NCBI GenBank assembly: GCA_009920875.1
Contig: RFZE01000090.1
Span: forward strand, 1-6,145
DNA: 6,145 nucleotides
Source: Alphaproteobacteria bacterium
Lineage (GTDB): Bacteria > Pseudomonadota > Alphaproteobacteria > RS24
Direction: 5' to 3'
Of this stretch, positions 1 through 5,666 are shown one piece after another; position 1 is the first letter of the stretch, and every line of letters begins with the position of its first letter. A model generated the notes under the pieces. The model was not told the origin of the DNA and made no database searches. It saw only the letters and a list, made by a program, of their open reading frames with translations. The translations under genes were made by a program, and so were the position numbers.

Positions 1-372
1 GACTTCTTTCAACAATTCAAGGGCACGCGCTTTTTGTTCTTGCGGCGTCATGCCGTTCAAGCCGAAACAAATATTTTCGTAAACCGATAAATGCGGAAAC
101 AAGGCGAACTCTTGAAATAGAAAACCGATATGGCGCGTTTCCGGCGGCGCGACATGAGCCGATGTTGAAACCACCTCACCGCCGAGGCTTATCGTGCCGT
201 CATCGGGTTTTTCCACTCCCGCTGCCAAACGCAAGCACGTCGTCTTGCCGCAACCAGAAGGCCCCAAAAGGCAAACAATCTCACCTTCTGCAATGGAAAA
301 GCTGACATTATCGACGACGCGTTCGCCATTATAGCTGAAGGAAACGCTGTCGAAGCTGAGCGCGTCACTCAT
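1..372 (-). CDS. ABC transporter ATP-binding protein, N-terminal part (runs off the window)
   Basis: This is the first 124 residues of a cytoplasmic ATPase subunit that would power an inner-membrane importer. The translation begins MSDALSFDSVSFSYNGE. It shows Walker A GPSGCGKTT at residues 37-45 and a Q-loop Gln at 87 within FLFQEFALFPHLSVYENI (84-101). Walker B, the LSGGQ signature and the H-loop would lie beyond position 1, so they cannot be checked. The R-x-I-G-F-x-F-Q-E-x-A-L-F-P-H wording resembles the FbpC/CysA/PotA type of importer ATPase (iron(III), sulfate, polyamine). No substrate can be assigned without the C-terminal half and the permease. The ATG overlaps the scpB stop as ATGA (372-369), so it is probably translated from the same transcript. 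The start is supported by GGAGGA at 390-385, at an unusually long 12-nt spacing. ABC ATPase is near certain; the transport substrate is unknown. Confidence 0.96.
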   Translation of the reverse strand, partial: MSDALSFDSVSFSYNGERVVDNVSFSIAEGEIVCLLGPSGCGKTTCLRLAAGVEKPDDGTISLGGEVVSTSAHVAPPETRHIGFLFQEFALFPHLSVYENICFGLNGMTPQEQKARALELLKEV

Positions 373-1085
373 GGCGCAGCGCCATCCTCCGCAGCATTGT
401 CGCTCACACCCTCGGGCAAATCCATTTCCAATGGCTCCAACTCGCTGCCGTCATCACCTTCGGCCAGAGGGTCTTCGTCCGGGTCACTGTCTGGGTCGGG
501 CGCGGGCACTTCAAAACCCGGCGGCAGACGGTCATCGAGCAGACCTGCGGCTTTCAATTCTTCAAGGCCCGGCAAATCGGTCAGGCTTTCCAGCCCGAAA
601 TGCAACAAAAACTGGTCGGACGTGCCGTAAGTCACCGGACGACCGGGCACACGGCGGCGACCACGAATTTTAACCCATTCGCTTTCCAGCAGCACATCCA
701 GCGTGCCTTTTGAGATTGATACGCCGCGAATGTCTTCAATTTCTGCACGGGTGACCGGCTGGTGATAGGCAATGATGGCCAATGTTTCGAGCGCGGCGCG
801 CGACAGACGCCGCTGCTGCACAACATGCTTTTGAAGCGCATGTGCCAAGTCGGGTGCGGTGCGGAACACCCATTTATTACCGGTCTTTTGCAGGTTGAAA
901 CCGGCACCATCATATTTCTCGGCAATCGCCGCCATAATGGCCGGCACATCGGCATTGGCCGCCAGCTTGTCTGCAATATTGGGGGCGTCGAGCGGTTCTT
1001 CAGCGGCAAACAAAATGGCCTCGACGGTGCGAATGTCTTCCGCTTCGACGGGGCGCAACTCTTCTTGGCTTTCGTCTTCGCTCAT
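369..1085 (-). CDS. scpB: Segregation and condensation protein B (ScpB)
   Basis: ScpB is the dimeric winged-helix subunit that binds the ScpA kleisin and completes the SMC-ScpAB condensin, which compacts and separates the replicated nucleoid. The 238-residue product has the two winged-helix regions (about 15-85 and 95-165). Family hallmarks are RAALETLAIIAYHQPVTRAE (96-115), GVSISKGTLDVLLE (121-134), GRPVTYGTSDQFLLHFGL (148-165) and the LTDLPGLEEL segment (168-177). The last ~45 residues (about 194-238) form an acidic, Pro-rich tail with a DPDSDPDEDP stretch. This tail is probably disordered and is longer than the minimal ScpB core. The ATG at 1085 overlaps the scpA TGA as ATGA and has a good Shine-Dalgarno AGGGA at 1097-1093, 7 nt upstream, which decides the start. 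The stop overlaps the start of the following ABC ATPase gene by 4 nt. Confidence 0.97.
   Translation of the reverse strand: MSEDESQEELRPVEAEDIRTVEAILFAAEEPLDAPNIADKLAANADVPAIMAAIAEKYDGAGFNLQKTGNKWVFRTAPDLAHALQKHVVQQRRLSRAALETLAIIAYHQPVTRAEIEDIRGVSISKGTLDVLLESEWVKIRGRRRVPGRPVTYGTSDQFLLHFGLESLTDLPGLEELKAAGLLDDRLPPGFEVPAPDPDSDPDEDPLAEGDDGSELEPLEMDLPEGVSDNAAEDGAAP
373..383 (-). repeat. Small inverted repeat between ribosome binding site and start codon
   Basis: The minus strand reads GGCGCTGCGCC, so a GGCG/CGCC stem with a three-base CTG loop can form. It lies directly between GGAGGA (390-385) and the ATG of the ABC ATPase gene (372-370). It also codes for the last residues of ScpB, so it may be incidental. 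If it folds, it would bring the ribosome binding site close to the start codon. Confidence 0.4.
385..390 (-). promoter_or_regulatory. Ribosome binding site of the ABC ATPase gene, long spacing
   Basis: GGAGGA reads on the minus strand inside the 3' end of scpB. It is a near-perfect anti-16S match but sits 12 nt from the ATG at 372, longer than the usual 5-9 nt. A short inverted repeat (373-383) fills the spacer and could shorten the effective distance. It supports the ATG at 372 as the real start. Confidence 0.65.
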
Positions 1086-1909
1086 GTCTCAATCCCTGTC
1101 TCAGCCGCTTTGGGGCGCGCGCGGCGCACCAAAAGGCTGTCGAAATTCTTACCCTGCTGCAATTCAACTCGGCCGTCACGTGCATATTCCAAAAACGCGC
1201 TGAAAGAACTGGCCATTGTGGTGCGGCGCTTTTGCGGGTCGCGAATATCACCCGCAATCAACGAATCCATGGTTTCCCAGTCATCCAGCTTGCCGAGCAG
1301 CCGCTCAATACGCATACGCGCACGCTCAATGCTCAACACATCCATTTTCGGTGGTGACCATTTTTCATAATAATTGCGCAGGCGTTGCGTGGAATAAGCG
1401 GCCAGCACCTCATACAGGCCGGCATCATATTTGCTTTGCCTTTTGATGCGTATGCCTTCAGGCATGCCATGCACGAAAAAATCACGGCCCAGCAAATCGC
1501 GCCCCATAAGCTGCGCCGAGGCCTCGCGCATCGCCTCCAGACATTTCAGGCGGAACATCAGACGCGCCGCCATTTCCTGCACATCAACCGTTTCTTCGTC
1601 ATGCGGCGGCGGCAAAATGAGACGCGACTTCAAATAAGCCAGCCATGAGGCCATCACCAAATAATCGGCGGCCAATTCAATTTTCAAATCCTGCGCTTCG
1701 CGAATGAAATCGAGATATTGTTCAGCCAATGTCAGAATTGAAATTTGCTTTAAATCGACTTTTTGTGTGCGCGCCAAAGCCAGCAGAACATGAAGCGGCC
1801 CGTCATAGCCCTCCAAATGGACGGCCAAGCCATCATCAGTTGATGGCTGATAGGCAATGCCTTCTTGAAAGCCGTCATTTTGTGCGGAATCAGTCTGATT
1901 TTCTTCCAT
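1082..1909 (-). CDS. scpA: Segregation and condensation protein A (ScpA, kleisin)
   Basis: ScpA is the kleisin that bridges the SMC ATPase heads and recruits ScpB in the bacterial condensin ring. The 275-residue translation shows the N-terminal SMC-neck-binding region VHLEGYDGPLHVLLALAR (30-47), followed by QKVDLKQISILTLAEQYLDF (49-68). It continues with the conserved helix AADYLVMASWLAYLKSRLILPP (80-101). The middle contains the ScpB-binding helices (about 110-185). The C-terminal winged helix (about 190-265) should bind the SMC cap; it contains RRTTMASSFSAFLEYARDGRVEL (228-250). About 28 residues precede the conserved core and look unstructured. The start ATG lies 6 nt after the nagZ stop; no strong Shine-Dalgarno is seen, and a small inverted repeat sits in that spot. 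A later start is possible because the first ~25 residues are not conserved-looking. Confidence 0.96.
   Translation of the reverse strand: MEENQTDSAQNDGFQEGIAYQPSTDDGLAVHLEGYDGPLHVLLALARTQKVDLKQISILTLAEQYLDFIREAQDLKIELAADYLVMASWLAYLKSRLILPPPHDEETVDVQEMAARLMFRLKCLEAMREASAQLMGRDLLGRDFFVHGMPEGIRIKRQSKYDAGLYEVLAAYSTQRLRNYYEKWSPPKMDVLSIERARMRIERLLGKLDDWETMDSLIAGDIRDPQKRRTTMASSFSAFLEYARDGRVELQQGKNFDSLLVRRARPKAAETGIET
1093..1097 (-). promoter_or_regulatory. Ribosome binding site of scpB
   Basis: AGGGA on the minus strand, inside the end of scpA, lies 7 nt upstream of the scpB ATG (1085-1083). Together with the ATGA overlap it fixes the scpB start and suggests that scpB has its own initiation signal as well as coupling to scpA. 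Confidence 0.7.
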
Positions 1910-1910
1910 A

Positions 1911-1924
1911 GCGCTTTATAGCGC
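1911..1924 (-). repeat. Inverted repeat at the nagZ/scpA junction
   Basis: The minus strand reads GCGCTATAAAGCGC: a 5-bp GCGCT/AGCGC stem with an ATAA loop. It covers the nagZ TAA stop and ends one base before the scpA ATG. No T-run follows, so it is not a factor-independent terminator. It could instead hide or tune initiation of scpA. A 5-bp stem is short enough to arise by chance. Confidence 0.4.
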
Positions 1925-2959
1925 GTTCTGCGATTCGGGGAAAATATCAGCCATGATTTCTCCCCAGACTTTGCGCGCGCCTTTCGGCACATCACAGGCC
2001 AATCCGGCCAGCGCTTCATCAGCGCGCGCCAAGCGCGGCGCGGCATCGATTGAGGGTTTTGAGGGCAAGACTTCAGCAACTGCCTGCATTTCAGCCATAT
2101 CACCATTGCAGTGCAGCACCATATCGCAGCCCGCTTTCAACGCGCCGGTCACCCGTGCGGCCATATCTCCGGCCAAAGCCGACATGGAAATATCATCGCT
2201 CATCAGCACGCCATCAAAACCGATATGATTGCGAATGACATCGCCTATCACGGCTTTGGAACATGTGCTGACGGCCACCTCATCAATCGCGGTGAACAGC
2301 AAATGACCTGTCATACCGAGAAGCGCGTCATTTAATTGCTTAAAGGGTTTAAAATCACTCTGCCGTAAAGTGTCGCTATCGCTGTCAATGCGGGGCAATT
2401 CGTGATGGCTGTCGACCATGGCACGGCCATGCCCCGGCATATGTTTAACGACGGGCAACACCCCGCCCATATCGAACCCGTCCATCACAGCGCGGCCCAG
2501 CGCAACGACGCGTTCAACATCATCGCCAAAAGCCCGGTCGCCAATCACGTTCGAGGTTTCCGGCAAGCGCAAATCGAGGCAAGGCGCACAATTTATCGAA
2601 ATGCCCAGTTCAAACAAATCCTGCGCCAGTAAAGCCGCGCCGAGACGCGCCGCCTCAACCGCTGCCGCTCTATCCTGCTCATACATCTCGCCATACAGCC
2701 CCATTGGCGGATAAATGGGCACCAGCGGTGGCTTGAGCCGCGCCACGCGCCCGCCCTCTTGGTCAATCAATATCGGCAAATGCTGATTGCCGAACTTGTC
2801 GCGCAAATCATCGGTCAATGCACGCAGTTGCTCACGGCTTTCAATATTACGGGCGAAGAGGATAATGCCCCATGGGCGCACATCATCAAAAAACGCCGCT
2901 TCTTCGTCGCTGAGAGTCAGCCCTTGCAGTCCGAATATGGCCGGTGAGAAATCTGTCAT
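1916..2959 (-). CDS. nagZ: Beta-N-acetylhexosaminidase NagZ (glycoside hydrolase family 3)
   Basis: NagZ is a cytosolic peptidoglycan-recycling enzyme. It removes GlcNAc from GlcNAc-1,6-anhydro-MurNAc (peptides) imported from the periplasm. In bacteria with AmpR/AmpC its product also signals beta-lactamase induction. The 347 residues match the usual single-domain NagZ length and there is no signal peptide. Visible motifs are IDQEGGRVARL (65-75), KHMPGHGRA (172-180), the Asp-His general acid/base dyad in DSHHELP (183-189), and MSDDISMSAL (253-262), whose first Asp (255) is the expected nucleophile. KH-x-PGHG normally has Phe or Ile at x; Met here is conservative. The ATG shares its A with the TAA of the SPOR gene (TAATG, position 2959). 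There is no recognisable Shine-Dalgarno upstream, so translation probably depends on ribosomes finishing the SPOR gene. Confidence 0.97.
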   Translation of the reverse strand: MTDFSPAIFGLQGLTLSDEEAAFFDDVRPWGIILFARNIESREQLRALTDDLRDKFGNQHLPILIDQEGGRVARLKPPLVPIYPPMGLYGEMYEQDRAAAVEAARLGAALLAQDLFELGISINCAPCLDLRLPETSNVIGDRAFGDDVERVVALGRAVMDGFDMGGVLPVVKHMPGHGRAMVDSHHELPRIDSDSDTLRQSDFKPFKQLNDALLGMTGHLLFTAIDEVAVSTCSKAVIGDVIRNHIGFDGVLMSDDISMSALAGDMAARVTGALKAGCDMVLHCNGDMAEMQAVAEVLPSKPSIDAAPRLARADEALAGLACDVPKGARKVWGEIMADIFPESQNAL

Positions 2960-3870
2960 TAAGGTTGCTTACGCACCAAACAGTCTTGTCCGCGACTTTT
3001 CAGATTGGTGCAAAATGCGCTGGCCGCATTGCGACTTTCAAAACCCGGCACGTTAACGCGATAGAAAATCCCCTTATCACCGAGGTCAACACGCAAAATC
3101 AGCGGGTTACGCTGACCCAAAAGGTCGTTGTAATTGCCTTGCAGATTTGAATAAACGCCGCGCGCCAAAGCACGAGAGCGCGACGCCGCCAATTGCACCA
3201 TAAAGTCTTCTCTTTCACCCGAGCGGGCAATAACCGGTGCCGGCTTTGGTGTCGCTATAGGTGTCGGAGCCGGTGCCGGCTTGGGTTCAGCAACCGCGCG
3301 CGGCGCACGATTTAAATCAGGGCGCGGCGGTGATACCACAACATTCGGGTCGTCTTGCAGAACGGTAATGCTGTTTCCTGCGGGTAACGTCTCATCTTCA
3401 GCAACCGATTTCGGCACCGACAAAGCCTGCTCAAACGGGTCTTCCGTGCGCGCAATCAAACTCTCAATTGTGCCGGTCGCATTGTCAGCCGGTGAACTGG
3501 GCACGGCTTGCGGTGTTTCCGGTTCGGCTGCGCCCCGCATGACACCATAAATGTTCAACTCATCCGGCTTGCTCGTTACACCGCCCGGCACATTTTCCGG
3601 CGCAACCTTTATCGGCGCCTTTTCGGCCAAGATAACCGGCGGCAGACTGCGCTGACCTTCTTCCAGGCCTTGCTGATAGGCGTAAAAATATGTGCCGCAC
3701 GCAGACCCGCCAATCAGCACCAGTAAAAGAAAAATGGCACGCAAAGAAGGCAGTTTCAGACTTGATGAGCGCGAATAAATTTCCGCGCCGGGCGATGGGT
3801 GCGCGATGCGCAAATCAACATCGCTATCAAGAAACTCTTTTTCAAAATCGCCCGGATCATTATGCGACAT
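2959..3870 (-). CDS. SPOR-domain protein, single-pass inner-membrane, septal peptidoglycan binding
   Basis: SPOR domains bind glycan strands stripped of stem peptides that accumulate at division septa, so this protein probably acts at the divisome or in wall remodelling. From the ATG at 3870 it is 303 residues. It has an acidic cytoplasmic tail (1-40), one membrane segment LRAIFLLLVLIGGSACGTYFY (about 43-63), and a long low-complexity periplasmic linker (about 70-220) rich in Pro, Ala and Glu that includes PKPAPAPTPIATPKPAPV (196-213). A C-terminal SPOR domain follows (about 222-300, FMVQLAASRSRALARGVYSNL... FYRVNVPGF). Two cysteines (287 and 297) in the last helix/strand could form a disulfide. 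Topology (N-in, SPOR in the periplasm) resembles FtsN, but FtsN identity cannot be claimed. An upstream in-frame GTG at 3882 would add four residues but lies inside the Shine-Dalgarno AAGGTGG, so the ATG is preferred. Confidence 0.93.
   Translation of the reverse strand: MSHNDPGDFEKEFLDSDVDLRIAHPSPGAEIYSRSSSLKLPSLRAIFLLLVLIGGSACGTYFYAYQQGLEEGQRSLPPVILAEKAPIKVAPENVPGGVTSKPDELNIYGVMRGAAEPETPQAVPSSPADNATGTIESLIARTEDPFEQALSVPKSVAEDETLPAGNSITVLQDDPNVVVSPPRPDLNRAPRAVAEPKPAPAPTPIATPKPAPVIARSGEREDFMVQLAASRSRALARGVYSNLQGNYNDLLGQRNPLILRVDLGDKGIFYRVNVPGFESRNAASAFCTNLKSRGQDCLVRKQP
3234..3282 (-). repeat. Short direct repeat coding for the Pro-Ala linker of the SPOR protein
   Basis: On the plus strand, CCGGTGCCGGCTT occurs perfectly at 3234-3246 and again at 3270-3282, exactly 36 bp (12 codons) apart. 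It encodes the two KPAP units in the proline-rich linker. The spacing keeps frame, so gain or loss of a unit would lengthen or shorten the linker without breaking the protein. Confidence 0.7.
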
Positions 3871-3923
3871 GGTCTCTTCCACCTTTTCTCAAGGAGCGGA
3901 CACGAAGTCCTGTTTTCTCTAGC
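3871..3923 (-). other. Intergenic gap between argS and the SPOR gene
   Basis: These 53 nt are the longest non-coding stretch. The minus strand has a weak hairpin (GGAC, loop TTCGT, GTCC; 3910-3898) with no T-run after it, so no terminator is called. No convincing -35/-10 pair is seen. The downstream end holds the ribosome binding site of the SPOR gene. The gap is compatible with read-through from argS. Confidence 0.6.
3879..3885 (-). promoter_or_regulatory. Ribosome binding site of the SPOR gene
   Basis: AAGGTGG on the minus strand is 8 nt from the ATG at 3870. The alternative in-frame GTG at 3882-3880 overlaps this sequence and would have no ribosome binding site of its own at a proper distance. 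The site therefore decides the start in favour of the ATG. Confidence 0.7.
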
Positions 3924-5657
3924 CTAACGCAATTCATCTTGCGGTGTCACGCCGATAACGTCAAAACCTGAGCGTAAAGTGAGCGCAGTGGCGCGAATGA
4001 GTGCCAGCCGCGCCATGCTACCGGCCTCGTCATCTTCCTGAATGAACCGTAATTGAAGCTCTTCCTTGCCGAGATTCCAAAGCCCGTGAAAAGCGGCTGC
4101 CAAATCCATCAGATAAAAGGCGATGCGATGCGGTTCGCGCGCTTGCGCTGCCGCGGCCAGCATACGCGGATAAGTACCAAGCAGTCGCACCAGCGCCAAC
4201 TCGGCCTCATGTTCGAGTGCATCTAACGGCACAGTAGCCAAATCCGCATCGTCAACTTGCCAGCCCAATTCACGGGCGTTTTTCATCACGGAAAAAATGC
4301 GCGCATGAGCATATTGCACATAGAAAACCGGATTATCGCGGCTTTTGTCTTTCACCAAATCAAAATCAAAATCGAGCGGCGCATCGCTTTTGCGGGTCAG
4401 CATCATGAAGCGCACCGCATCTTTACCGACTTCATCGACGACTTCGCGCAAAGTGATAAAGCTACCCGCGCGTTTCGACATTTTCACCGGCTCGCCGCCG
4501 CGCATCAGTTTGACCAAATTGCAAATCTTGACCTCAAGCTGGGCCTCGCCATCGGTAATGGCATTCACCGCCGACTGCATGCGCTTGATATAGCCTATAT
4601 GGTCTGCGCCCCAGACATCAATCATTTGCGCAAAGCCGCGCTGATATTTGTCAAAATGGTATGCAATATCGGGCGCAAAATACGTCCAACTGCCGTCAGA
4701 TTTCTTCAAAGCGCGGTCGCTGTCATCACCGAATTCAGTTGATTTGAACAAGGTTTGTGGGCTTGGCTCCCAATCGGGCGGCGGTTCTTTGCCTTTTGGC
4801 GGTTCTAAAACACCTTGATAAATCAACTCTTTAGAAGTCAATTCATCAAGCGCTTTATCAACCGATGCATCATCATGCAGCGCTTGCTCGGAACGAAAGA
4901 AGTCATGCACCACACCGAGCGCCGCCAAATCCTCTCGTATCATATCCATCATCATCGGCAGGGCGACCGACTTTGCCGTTGCAAGTGAAGCGGCCTCATC
5001 TTCCGGCACATCCATGGAGGCCAGCTTTTCACCCACCGGAATGAGATAATCGCCGGGGTAAAGGCCGTCAGGAATCTCACCTATGTTCTCGCCCTGCGCC
5101 TCGCGCATGCGTAACAAAGCTGATTGCGCCAGCACATCTACCTGTGCGCCTGCATCGTTAATGTAATATTCACGCGCCACATCACTGCCGGTTTTTTCCA
5201 GCAGCCGTGCCAGCACATCACCGACCACTGCGCCGCGCGCATGGCCGACATGCATCGGGCCGGTCGGATTGGCGGAGACATATTCAACGTTCACCTTATC
5301 GCCGCCCTCGCCGTCGCCATAGGCCTCGCGGCTGTGCAGAATATGCGGCACAAGCCGATGCCATGCCGCCTTATCCAGTCGTAAATTGACAAAGCCCGGG
5401 CCGGCAATCTCTGCCGCCTCAATCAAATCCGATTTCACCACTTCTTCGACCAACAATTCAGCCAAGTCACGCGGCTTCATTTCAGCCGCTTTGGCCAACA
5501 CCATGGCAGCATTGGTCGCCATATCGCCATGCGCGGCTTCGCGTGGCGGCTCCACCGTCAAGCGCGACATATCCAAGCCGTCAGCCAGCTTGCCCTGCCC
5601 CTGCAAAGCGGTTAGTGCAGCGCGAATTTCAGTATCGATTTCAGCGAAAAGATTCAT
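3924..5657 (-). CDS. argS: Arginyl-tRNA synthetase (class I)
   Basis: ArgS charges tRNA-Arg with arginine using ATP in the cytoplasm. The 577-residue length is normal. Domains in order: the N-terminal ArgRS-specific additional domain that touches the tRNA D-loop (about 1-90); the Rossmann catalytic core with VEYVSANPTGPMHVGHARGA (124-143) carrying the HIGH-type motif as HVGH (136-139); the KMSKR loop (392-396, VKMSKRAGSF); and the DALR anticodon-binding domain (about 445-577), opened by FYVQYAHARI. The segment GVLEPPKGKEPPPDWEP (282-298) followed by LFKSTEFGDDSDRALKKSDG is the arrangement I associate with alphaproteobacterial ArgS. ATG at 5657 follows the dgt stop by 9 nt with only a weak AGAAAG-like Shine-Dalgarno. 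The gene ends in TAG and is followed by the longest gap of the window (53 nt). Confidence 0.98.
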   Translation of the reverse strand: MNLFAEIDTEIRAALTALQGQGKLADGLDMSRLTVEPPREAAHGDMATNAAMVLAKAAEMKPRDLAELLVEEVVKSDLIEAAEIAGPGFVNLRLDKAAWHRLVPHILHSREAYGDGEGGDKVNVEYVSANPTGPMHVGHARGAVVGDVLARLLEKTGSDVAREYYINDAGAQVDVLAQSALLRMREAQGENIGEIPDGLYPGDYLIPVGEKLASMDVPEDEAASLATAKSVALPMMMDMIREDLAALGVVHDFFRSEQALHDDASVDKALDELTSKELIYQGVLEPPKGKEPPPDWEPSPQTLFKSTEFGDDSDRALKKSDGSWTYFAPDIAYHFDKYQRGFAQMIDVWGADHIGYIKRMQSAVNAITDGEAQLEVKICNLVKLMRGGEPVKMSKRAGSFITLREVVDEVGKDAVRFMMLTRKSDAPLDFDFDLVKDKSRDNPVFYVQYAHARIFSVMKNARELGWQVDDADLATVPLDALEHEAELALVRLLGTYPRMLAAAAQAREPHRIAFYLMDLAAAFHGLWNLGKEELQLRFIQEDDEAGSMARLALIRATALTLRSGFDVIGVTPQDELR

Positions 5658-5666
5658 GCACGCTTT

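Noticed and set aside
762..1370. Plus-strand open frame of 202 codons opposite the scpA/scpB junction
   Set aside because: It is antisense to two well-supported genes, has no recognisable domain or ribosome binding site, and its openness follows from the codon pattern of the minus-strand genes.
2422..2445. NagZ KHxPGHG motif has Met instead of Phe
   Set aside because: This position varies among hydrophobic residues in the family, and the catalytic Asp-His dyad and nucleophile Asp are intact, so no loss of function is implied.
3681..3745. Lipoprotein signal in the SPOR protein (GSAC at the end of the hydrophobic segment)
   Set aside because: The residue at -3 is Gly rather than Leu or similar, and about 40 acidic, hydrophilic residues precede the segment. 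A plain membrane anchor fits better.
3898..3910. Possible terminator after argS
   Set aside because: The stem is only 4 bp and no T-run follows it on the minus strand, so it does not meet the pattern of a factor-independent terminator.
4257..4742. Plus-strand open frame of 161 codons inside argS
   Set aside because: It is fully antisense to the catalytic core of ArgS, including the KMSKR region, with a His/Ile-rich composition that fits a shadow frame and no homology I recognise.
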